A stretch of DNA of 64,000 nucleotides from Zygaena filipendulae. Taxonomy: Eukaryota > Arthropoda > Insecta > Lepidoptera > Zygaenidae. The notes beneath the pieces are model-generated. The model had not been told where the DNA came from. It worked only from the letters and a program-made list of their open reading frames with translations, and ran no database searches. The stretch lies in the NCBI GenBank assembly GCA_907165275.2, contig OU015654.1:7333501-7397500 (forward strand), read 5' to 3'. Positions within the stretch are counted from its first letter, which is position 1, and the number at the start of each line of letters is the position of its first letter. The position numbers and the translations under genes were made by a program. Positions 1-9,100 of the stretch are shown piece after piece.

Positions 1-774
1 TTTCTAAGTTTTTTTTTTAAATAAAATTTCAGAACATTTGGTCTGACTGATAGCAAGGTTGAAATAAGTAGGTATTCAAAGTGAAAATGCCGCATATTAT
101 AACTTACCATTTTAAACAAATAGTAGGTATTTCATGAATTTTTAAAATCATGTAGATTCTACCTATAGGACTTCCTTACCACAAATTAACATAACATGTC
201 TAAAGAAAATTAACTAAACCTAAGTCAAAACCTCAAGTCTAAACTCTAAAGAAAGACTGAGCCACAAAATAATTAGACTTATGTCTAAAGACTGAGCCAC
301 AAATTAACTAGACATATGGATTATGGACTGAGCACAGTAGACATGGGTAACTCCGGACCCGTATATATCTTTGGATATGCATCCCGAAGCGGAGTTGTTA
401 CAACTCCTTTACTTGTCAAATATTAAACATATCCCACACAAATGTCTTTTATAGATTAGATTATTATTTATTTATTCAGAAAATTCCAGAAAAAGTACAT
501 ACATTACACACATTACATTACACAACAATAACAATATGTACTTATTATCTAGAAAACTGGAGGTTGAACTAAGCGAAGCCTGTATTTCAACACAGTGCTC
601 CACAAAGACATCGTGTTGGTACACTAATTTTAACAAGTAAAAACAATGTTAGGTAGGTACAATTTTCATATTGATAGTGGCGTCGGAATAATTAGAGATA
701 ATTTATTTAAAACCTAAATATGTTTTTAATATTATTTTAATAATATTTATAATTAACTAGACTTATGTCTATAT

Positions 775-981
775 CCTATATCCAACCAACTCCGACCACT
801 CCGAGACCAACCGAACCGAGCGCCGATCGGAGCCGAGCGGAAGGAGTTGGAATGATAACGCCGCGACTTATCCCATATCCAACCAACTCCGGCAACTCCG
901 AGTCCGACGCCGACCGACTCCCGAACCGAGTAGGTACCGAAGCGAACCGAACCGACTCCAGCGGAAGGAGTTGGAATAGGT
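775..981. repeat. Imperfect tandem duplication of a GC-rich block bounded by inverted 'ccaactcc / ggagttgg'
   Basis: Two consecutive blocks each start with atatccaaccaactccg and end with ggaaggagttggaat, so each block is bounded by short inverted repeats. The interior is rich in cgaaccga and ccgactcc words, in sharp contrast with the AT-rich surroundings. Short open frames cross it on both strands, but the word repetition explains them better than coding does. I do not recognise the family. Confidence 0.5.
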
Positions 982-3852
982 ACAAGTCACGAGTCACCAC
1001 GAGTGGCCACGACCACCCACGACTTACGAGAGATTGGTACTTGGTAGGTATTCGTTTCTTTCTAGTTTCTAGGAGCACGTGCTCAAGACGAGGTCTTTTA
1101 AGCAGCAAAGAAGCGCTTTAAAAATATACGCAGTAAACGCACCCTTTCTTTTATGGATCGAATTTAGCTTTAAAGCGACAGAAGAACTAGTAAATTCCAT
1201 ACAAATTATTTAGACACCAACTAGCTTGCGAGTTTCTTCTTAGCTAGTATGTGTACTGTATAGTATTAAATTTTAAAATTAATAACTGTGATTGTAGTGT
1301 GTACTGTGTGTTCAAAAACCGTATCATGGTTTATTAATGTAAATTATAGGTAGGTTTAGGTATATTGGACTAAAAACTAATAAATGACAACAAACTAATA
1401 TACAGATATTACAAATATTATTAGTTTGGCAACAGTCAAATATTATATAACAATAATAACGTTTAAATAACATTGACATCCCGCCTTACAACATAGATTT
1501 ATTTTGAATCTGGCCACGTAGTGATTACCTTCTCTCTGACTGTACTGAATCTAATTTGTATTTTGTAACACTGATCTTTTGTACATTTCTCAGCTTAAAG
1601 GACTTGTATCCATGGCCGTTAAATAAATAAATAAAAAAAAAGTACATTTCTCAGAACAAACAGGTACAGGTGTCAGGTCAGGTACATTTGTTTCGATCGG
1701 AATAAAAAGAAAGTGACGAATAATGTTAAATAAAGCAAATAAAGTTATTATTAACTTAAGAACGACTGTGTCTTTATGTAACACCACTAACAGAACTTTC
1801 AAAAATTTTGGTCACAAAAAGCAACCTGTGCCTATGTTTACTTTTCTGTGGCAGGGTTTTCTAACGTTTTCTTTTATAGGCTTGGGTATTGAATGGAAAA
1901 GGTAAGTGACAAGTTTATTTACCAGAAATTTAGTAGGTGAAGGCTAATTAAGTACTATTTTAATTTGTATTGCGTCGTAGAACTATTAGGTAGGTACTCA
2001 AAATCAGAATGTAAAGTTTGGGCCGTGTATTATAAGACTGGATACGAGTATAGAAGATCCTTTTACCAAAGCCTTCTTGTACTTTAATGTCCTCACTGCA
2101 GGACTTTTTATTTCGTCTGAGCTGCAGGGGTGCAATTCGAACTTGCTGCTAAGGGTGTCATATAAGCTGGCCCAGTGTGAAATGGTGAACTTCATCCACA
2201 TTTTTAAATTGCATCTTATATTAAAATAATATTAGGTAATTATATATTAATAGGAGTTTAGATTTTTTTGTTACGATTTAAGATAAGATAAGAAAGATTT
2301 ATTTAAGCAAGAGGAGAAACACAACACAAATGAACACAATTTACAGAACAACACAAATCAAAACAACAGTAACAACAGTAACAGTAACTCAAAAACTACG
2401 AACCGATTTCAAAAATTCTCTCACTATTAGAATGCTACATTATTCCTGAGTAACAAAGGCTATATTGTAACCCGGAATTCCCATGTTATTACTCAGAAAT
2501 TACCTGAGATGAAACCAAAGGTAACAGCTATTATTTATTGTGTGCTAGTTTACTCAATCATTTCCTTCACTATAAAGCTTGATGTAATACTTTTGTAACA
2601 TATATGTATTTTTCTATGTCGTATTATATAGATTCACTGATCTTGTTCAAAGCCTTATTATTTTTATTTTACCTCTATCTTCCAAATAAAAGATGAAAAT
2701 TTGCATTGGTATGACTGGTGCAAATTTTCGCCTTTAAGTAATTGGATCAATCAGGCCCAATTCTCACTGAAAAAATAATAATATAGTAGGCTTGTGTATG
2801 CAGGATGGATGTACCTATTTCAAAACTTCTTTATTTTGTCCTAGGATTGGTAGATTTCTTTTTGGGGACAATGTTGAAAATCAAGAGCTCAAAGACAGTG
2901 ATTTGCTGATCCCTGATCCATTACGAAGCCAATAATGATCTCCACATTATTTGATGGGCTTTAACATATTGGTTATCAAGTAATTTTATAGTCATAAACT
3001 ATGTAGGCCTTTGCTATTAGGCACACAAAAAATAAAAGAGGGAGCTAACTTGTTACATTAATCAAAATAGTTTTAAGCAATTATGTTCTTCTGAATACAG
3101 GCTAATAAATAAAATAAGATAAAAAACACTATGTATACATAAACTCAAAACTTGGGTTGATAGTATTGTCAATTAAATAATTGTGTAAAGAGTTAATAGT
3201 ATAGCAGTATGTATATTTATGATCCATTATTATTATTATTATATTTATGTTTGAATAAATGATTGCTTAGTTGAATGTCCTTAATTTACTTTTTGCAATC
3301 AATACATTCAAACTCAAAATGACTTTAACTGTGGATTCCTCCCTGCTAACTTTTCCTTAAATATTTCCAATGTTATACAGCTTAGGTGGTTATTAGTGAT
3401 GTGCTGGATACCTTATCCGTATCCCTATCTGGAGATATCCGAGGGAGAAGAAAGATCTGTATCTGTTACTTTTTGTCATTTTTTACCTTATAAATGTTTA
3501 ATACTGTATTGTTCTATATATACAGGTAAATAAGTAACAATGCAAAACAATGCAAAGCCTGAAGTGGCGTAACTATTAATTCAATTTAACGTGCACCAAC
3601 ACCAATTGAGCAAAAAATTAAAAAGTATATAAAATGTATACCTATACATTTTTAACAATACTGCAAAAAAATTCGATACGAATTTCGAAATTTCGTCATC
3701 TTATTATATTTGATGAAAAAAGTATGATCATAAATGAAGTTTTTTGGGACAAAGGGAGACTGTCAGTACAAAGAGTTCCTGTGGAAACACTGAAATTTAT
3801 TGGTTGTATTATTATTATTAATTTATAGACTAGCAGCTTTTGCTGAGCCTAT

Positions 3853-4500
3853 ACATGGGGGTGGTGCGATCGATGGCCCTCTACGGGGCCCCTATCTGGG
3901 CGAATAGCCTGACGGCCCATACCAGACCCCTGCTGCGGAGACCGCAGAGGGTCCTGGCCGTCAGGGCTATTAGAGGGTATCGCACCATCTCCTTTGAGGC
4001 GGCGTGCGTCTAGTCGCTGTATTCGTGGCGAGCGGAGTGCCATGCCCGGGGGGAATACCCCCCGCCAAGGGCGGTTGAATCGCGGAGATCTCATCTTCGG
4101 CCGTCCCTGATGAGAGAGTGGGAGAGTAGGCTGGCCACTCCGTCTGCCGGCCTACGGACTGTCGAAACTGTCCGTCCGGTTCTGCGGGAATGGACGGACA
4201 GGCGGCAGGGCGCCACGACCTTCCGGCTGACGCAGGTGCTTTCCGGGCACGGATGCTTCGGAAAGTACCTGTGCAAAATCGCCGGAAGGGAGCCGACGGC
4301 CTCGTGCCAGCCTGCGACGAGGACACGGCGCAACATACTCTAGAAGAGTGCTCGGCCTGGGCTGAGCAGCGCCGTGCCCTCGTCGCAGTAATAGTAAGCG
4401 ACCTTTCGCTGCCCACAGTCGTCTCGGCCATGGTGGGCAGCGAAGGTGCATGGGCGGCGGTTCTCTCCTTCTGCGAGGACGTCATCTCGCAGAAGGTGTG
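3853..4500 (+). pseudogene. Degenerate non-LTR retrotransposon, C-terminal end of the reverse-transcriptase ORF
   Basis: Joined across frames, the conceptual peptide has the look of the C-terminal region of insect R1/I-group LINE polyproteins. It starts with ALYGAPIWANSL and RRPQRVLAVRAIRGYRTISF, then has VRPVLREW, then a knuckle-like segment CDEDTAQHTLEECSAWAEQR, and a final SLPTVVSAM block. The frame is broken: an in-frame stop follows FEAACV, and the reading frame shifts around 4310-4320 between GREPTASC and the CDEDTAQH segment. The catalytic RT core is absent, so this is a dead 5'-truncated copy. It is GC-rich relative to its flanks. The clade assignment is from memory and could be wrong; the LINE identity is fairly secure. 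Confidence 0.75.
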
Positions 4501-4603
4501 TCCACAACACAGTCAAATGGTACAGACGGTACCGATTTATCTTGTGCGAGCACCCACCACCACGCATTTTCTGTCCCCAGAATTTCTCAATATTACCGTT
4601 TTT

Positions 4604-4945
4604 TAACCGACTTCCAAAAAGGAGGAGGTTATATGTTCGATTGTATATATATGTTCTTTTTTTATGTTTGTTCACCGATTACTCCAAGACGGTTGGACCG
4701 ATTTGGAAAATTATTTTTTTGTTTGAAAGGGTAAACTCCCAATTAGGTCCCATTACCACCAAGTCAAGATCTGATGATGGGATCTTGGAGAAATCGAAAG
4801 AACTCTTCAAAAATTATAGGCACACCTATAGCGATTTTTGTATTTTTTAAAGTAAGTCGTTTATTTGCTTTGAAAACCAAAATTTTAAGAAGTGGAACTG
4901 ATGATAAAGACAAGAGATGGTCATTACTACTCAATAATAGGTATA
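4604..4945 (+). repeat. Interspersed repeat of the 'aaccgacttccaaaaaggaggagg' family
   Basis: Begins accgacttccaaaaaggagg and continues with 'gttcaccgattactccaaga', 'ttggaccgatttggaaaatt' and 'caattaggtcccattaccac'. The same series occurs at 31047-31710, and a short start also at about 27328. I know this kind of sequence as a common dispersed repeat of moth genomes, but cannot name the superfamily from sequence alone. It directly follows the LINE fragment. Confidence 0.75.
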
Positions 4946-5390
4946 TGCTACCACTGATCGGTATGAAGTCGGTGACAAGCCAAATATGGAGGGGATAGAT
5001 GGGCTAAGTCGACTCCCACCACCAGCTCTTCGTGAGCAGAACAACCCAAGAGGGCAGACACTAGCGGGCTTGTCACCGAATTCAAACCGATCAGTGGTAG
5101 CACAAACTGTTCAGGTAAAACGTGAACACACGGTGGTAACACTGATTGTTTTTGGTAATTTTAAGTTCTGCCTACTGGCAACTTCGCTTGTTCCATAAGA
5201 TGGCGTTCATGCAGCGTTTATTGTAATTTACTAAAAGTTGTATTCATGGAATAAACCAGTTAAATTATATAATAATATTACGCGTGTTTCTGTCTTTTGG
5301 ATTAAATCGGTATTTTGTTATATTTAGCTTTTTATTTATAGCTTTTTAGTTTTGTGTTTTTGGAAGATTTTTTAAAAACTATCGGTTTTT
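4945..5390 (+). repeat. Damaged copy of the foldback element seen whole at 31901-32326
   Basis: Positions 4945-5112 match the inner part of the intact foldback ('gctaccactgatcggtatga' through 'gatcagtggtagcacaaac'). About 150 unrelated bases follow, and then 5270-5390 match its right arm ('gtttctgtcttttggattaa', 'agttttgtgtttttggaaga'). The left arm is missing, so this copy can no longer fold along its whole length. Confidence 0.7.
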
Positions 5391-5420
5391 ACAATTGTAT
5401 GGTGACATATTATATAATAT

Positions 5421-6000
5421 ACTAGCTGACCCCCGCGGTTTCACACGCGGTAGTTCCCGCTGGAATGCCGATGTCACTTTAGCTTCTTATCTATTAAAAA
5501 TCGGTTCAGTAGATCCATAGATTAAAACCTCACAAACGAATAGAGTTCCTGCGGCAATTCCGGGATAAAAAGTACCCTCTGTCATTCAAGATCACTGTAG
5601 CTTCTTATAAGTGAAAGAATTTTTAGAATCGGTTCAGTAGATCCAGAGATTACCCCTACAATCTCACAAACACGCGAACTCACCAACTCCGGAGTTCCCG
5701 CGGAAATTCCAGGTCAAAAAGTACCCTATGTCACTCAAGATCACTGTAGCTTCCTATAAGTGAAAGAATTTTCAAAATCGGTTCAGTAGATCCACAGATA
5801 GCTGTTCCCCGTGGTTTTACCCGCGGGAAGTTCGGAATTCTCGCGGGAATTCCGAAATAGAAAGTACCCTATGCCACTCAGGATCACTGTAGCTTCCTAT
5901 AAGTGAAAGAATTTTCAAAATCGGTTTAGTAGATCCAGAGATTACCCCCTACAACGTCACAAACTCACAAACTTTTGCTGTTTATAATATTAGTACCTAT
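5421..6000 (-). mobile_element. Run of Lep1-like non-autonomous Helitron fragments
   Basis: On the plus strand it opens 'actagctgacccccgcggtt', the reverse complement of a Helitron 3' end (hairpin of CCGCGG words then CTAGT). Three partial units follow, each with 'aaaagtaccct', 'agatcactgtagcttc', 'tgaaagaattt' and 'atcggttcagtagatcca'. They look like nested or head-to-tail copies. No protein is encoded. Confidence 0.75.
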
Positions 6001-6089
6001 ACTTAGAAGTATTTAGTATACGATATACTATGGCCTTCTCTGTACCCCGACAACGTGTAGTATGCAAAAAGAGATTGCGCCGTAATAAT

Positions 6090-6387
6090 AGATAGAATGT
6101 CTTTGGCCGTAACATAATACAATATTAGTTCCGTCCCAAAACTTTGTGGATGATTTAGCTGTTCCGTGCAGTTTTACCCGCGGTAATTTCGGAGTTCCCG
6201 CGGTAATTCCAGATTACAATATAGCCTATGTTACCCAGAGATAGAATGTCTTTGGCCGTAACATAATACAATATTAGCTCCGTCCCAAAACTTTGTGGAT
6301 GATTTAGCTGTTCCGTGCAGTTTTACCCGCGGTAATTTCGGAGTTCCCGCGGGAATTCCAGATTACAATATAGCCTATGTTACCCAG
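6090..6387. repeat. Recent tandem duplication of about 149 bp
   Basis: The unit starting agatagaatgtctttggccg (6090) recurs at 6239 with only a few substitutions across its length, including the Helitron-derived words ttttacccgcggtaatttcg and 'agattacaatatagcctatg'. The low divergence suggests a recent local duplication inside an older Helitron-like insertion. Confidence 0.85.
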
Positions 6388-6389
6388 GG

Positions 6390-6745
6390 ATAATTTAGCA
6401 TTCTAACGGTGAAAGAATTTTTAAAATCGGTCCAGTAGTTTTTGAGTTAAATCGTAACAAACAAACAAAAAAACAAACAAAAACTTAATCTTTCCTCTTT
6501 ATCGTATTAGTAACTATAGATTAATAAGTTATCACTATTATTATATCTATTCTAGTTGTTCCCCGCGCATTCACCCGCGGTAATTTCGCAGTTCTGCGGG
6601 AATTCTGGGATAAAAAGTACCCTATGTCCTTCTCTGTATACCTGACAACGTGTAATACACCAAATTTTATGATGATCGGTTAAGCCGTTAAGGCGTGAAA
6701 TCGTAGCAAACAAACTCACTTTCGCCCTTATAATATTAAGTAAGG
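6390..6745 (-). mobile_element. Lep1-like Helitron fragments
   Basis: Two further partial units: one ending near 6520, and one from about 6553 ('gttccccgcgcattcacccg') to about 6740 ('ataatattaagtaagga', the reverse complement of the 5' terminus). No coding content. Confidence 0.65.
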
Positions 6746-7200
6746 ACTAACACCCCTTTCACACGGCAGTTCAGTTTTGCAGGATTCAGTAAAAAGCTGG
6801 TCCCGCAAAACTAGACTGCCGTATGAACACGGTTGCAGTTTTTTTACCATTCCTACGCCGGTTATCAGGTGAAATGGACGTGAATACTTTCCTAATTTTC
6901 TATTGGTATTATCGGCGTCGGCAGCGAAATAGAAGATTCTGGTTCTGGTCATCCTATTCTGACACAACGCTCTAATTTGGGTATTTTTCGGAATCTTATG
7001 AGCGATTTGAGAAGAGATGAGTCAACATTTTCAATTATTTTAGATTGAGTATGACCACATTTGGCATACATAGATTTGACGCGGCAGGCGCGGGGCGGGG
7101 GCTGTCAGCACTCCACTATCCCGCAAAAAACAGTGTCCAGCAAAAAGCCGCACGCAGGAAGACATTTTAAATTAGAATAGTCCCCTTTTAAACAAAATAT

Positions 7201-7206
7201 TTTATT
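7201..7206 (-). terminator. Possible poly(A) signal AATAAA, distal
   Basis: Minus-strand AATAAA about 780 nt beyond the long-frame stop at 7987. A nearer AATAAA lies at 7882-7887. Either could end Zasp transcripts. The hexamer is common in AT-rich DNA, so this is weak. Confidence 0.25.
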
Positions 7207-7881
7207 TTTAACTCACAATATTTTCATACTACATAAATATATTATACTAAAATAGGTAGTAAGTCATTAGTAAACATCCTTTGTCACTTAATTATTCTTA
7301 ATAATAACTTTTACAATTCCAAATTTAAAAAATTACATACTTTTGTATATGATTCTTAATTTCAACCAGCACAGTAACACTAAATCAAAAATAATATTAT
7401 TAAGTAAATTAAGTAATTTTATAAAGTCCATACATACCAATTATTAATGGTATTAAAATAATATTTCATTAACTAAAACTTTAAAAGCTAATACTAATAT
7501 AATTTGGTGCACCAATAACATAGTTAAATTTTACTCCCGAATTATGTTTAATAGCTTTAAAATTAAGCTATAAAAATTTAAGTTCTACAACAAATACCTA
7601 CTTATTATGTAGAAAAACGGTAAAATGGTTAATGTTAGTTAACAGTTTACTGCAACATTCCGAAAGCTGTATACAAAGCCTTATAATTAAAAAAACTGTG
7701 AAATATCACATCATCGCAAGCAACATAGGTAATAAATATAACTTAGCTCAAGTTGTTAAAATATTAATAAAAATAAATATATTTTAGTGCGTAGTTGGTT
7801 ACCTAACTAGGCTGTAGTTTGTCTAGTTATTTACATCTGCTTGAGTACATCTCTACCTAAATTTAAAGTAATGGTACATAT

Positions 7882-7887
7882 TTTATT
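7882..7887 (-). terminator. Possible poly(A) signal AATAAA, proximal
   Basis: Minus-strand AATAAA, 100 nt beyond the stop codon of the long reading frame (stop ends at 7987) and well beyond the LIM4 stop (9023). Its position fits the 3' end of a transcript carrying the terminal exon. It rests on the hexamer alone. Confidence 0.35.
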
Positions 7888-7986
7888 AAATCAAAATTAG
7901 TAGATACTAAAGTTACGTCTAGTTACCACATATTAAAAAGAAAAATATTATTTAAAAATTACAAAAAATAATAGTTTCATTCATCT

Positions 7987-9100
7987 TTATGTTTTGTTGC
8001 TGTGGCAATTTTGTTTAATATACTGATATATGAGATTATACACAATTAACAAGAAACACAATATGGCTGCGTGATAATGCATCGGCATATTTAATACGGC
8101 TCGTAGAACTCCGGGTGCGGGTCCTACTTTTAACATTTTGATGTTATTCTTTCTTTTTCTGTCTATCTGAACTTCCAACAATTTAGTGCTGTCGTCCATA
8201 ATTGTACTATCATTATTTTGGCAAATTTCTAAAGTATTTTTTGTATTGTAATTAAAATTTTCTTTTGTTAATTTTATTTCTTTTTTAACATCTGTCGTTT
8301 CACCCTCTTCCATAAGCTCTTTTTGTGTCGATTTAATACTGATTGTGTCCGTTGATGATGAATTTAAACTCTGTTGTAGGTAACTATCTATCATTGTTAG
8401 TTTTTCAGTTACTTGTTTATTTGCCAGCGGGCTACACGATCTTTTGACCAGATCTACATCCAGTTCTTTTCCGGATACGCCCAACTTACTTGAATCAAAC
8501 AAAGTTTCCTTACATAAGGAACTCACAATTTTATAGCTTTCTAAATCTTCAAAGTTGTCTTCTATGTATTCGATTGGCGGTTTTCCTGTTACTTCCGAAC
8601 TTGATTCGCGAGCAATATGCGACGGTTTGACAAGCCGGGGGACATCTAACTCCTGGGCGATGGGAGTGAACCTAACTTTAATGACGTCCTCGTTGGTTGT
8701 TGTTTCCATTTTAACAATGTTTTCAACAAACTCTTTTCTTTCATTATCCATAATTGAATCCTGTAAAAATGGCGAATCAGTGACATCGCGACGAGTCGAG
8801 CTGTGTACTCGATCGACGGTCACCGTGCTCAGTAACTTGCCGTCTTTACTTCTTATGTCGGAAAACAATCCTCTATCAAAGTGGAGGGGAGTTTCCAACT
8901 TTCTGGTTCTCTGCGGTGAGGACATTGTAATCAACGGTGGGGTGAGGGGAGAGGGTGAAACTGGACGAAATGATTTTGTCGAGTACACAGTATCTGAGTT
9001 ATAAATTATTTGCGCAGGACTTCTAGCGGGCGTGCGTTTTGCAGAAAGGTCTTCCTGCCTTGGCGAAGAAACTCTGTCCCTCGAGGTTCTTTTTGCATAC
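7987..9100 (-). CDS. Zasp52: Alternative-frame terminal Zasp exon: Ser/Pro- and Asp/Glu-rich region with C-terminal membrane segment (putative)
   Basis: The frame is open from the acceptor at 9101 ('gaaatttcag') for 370 codons, read in phase 2 (one base completes the incoming codon). The region is AT-rich, so chance openness over this length is very unlikely. The peptide begins YAKRTSRDRVSSPRQED, has a Ser/Pro stretch (VYSTKSFRPVSPSPLTPP), and continues as a charged, probably disordered region (KEFVENIVKMETTTNEDVIK). It ends with a hydrophobic segment AAILCFLLIVYNLIYQYI about 9 residues before the stop, like a tail anchor. The first 78 nt overlap the LIM4 end in another frame. Joined after either LIM2 first-half exon (both leave AG) it makes an Arg codon and reads straight in. 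It could instead be the last exon of a separate gene sharing the acceptor. Coding status is fairly sure; the splice partner is inferred. Confidence 0.7.
9023..9100 (-). CDS. Zasp52: Zasp exon 14: second half of LIM4 and stop
   Basis: Read in phase 0 after the CFNCT codon of the previous exon it gives VCKKNLEGQSFFAKAGRPFC, then KTHAR and TAG (9025-9023). This closes the second zinc knuckle of LIM4 and matches the conserved Zasp C-terminus. The acceptor is gaaatttcag. The same acceptor in another phase opens the long frame described separately. Confidence 0.92.
   Translation of the reverse strand, partial: VCKKNLEGQSFFAKAGRPFCKTHAR

Larger units (their letters stand above)
1..7980. other. Intergenic region downstream of Zasp, repeat-rich
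   Basis: No convincing host gene is seen on either strand; open frames are short and have no recognisable domain. The stretch holds a duplicated GC-rich motif block (about 775-980), a degenerate LINE 3' end (about 3853-4500), an 'accgacttccaaaaagg' family repeat and foldback remnant (4604-5390), and a Helitron cluster (5421-6760). From about 6750 to 7150 there are short inverted motifs resembling transposon ends. The last kilobase is probably 3'UTR of the Zasp long-frame transcript. Confidence 0.6.

Noticed and set aside
765..1121. Opposed open frames of 118 and 110 codons
   Set aside because: They coincide with the duplicated GC-rich block, have no domain and are open on both strands, as expected from repetitive ccg/gga words.
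3849..4485. Several overlapping minus-strand frames
   Set aside because: Shadows of the plus-strand LINE remnant, which carries the recognisable peptide.
8555..9004. 149-codon plus-strand frame
   Set aside because: Mirror of the minus-strand long frame in the Zasp terminal exon; no domain, and the minus frame is longer and better explained.
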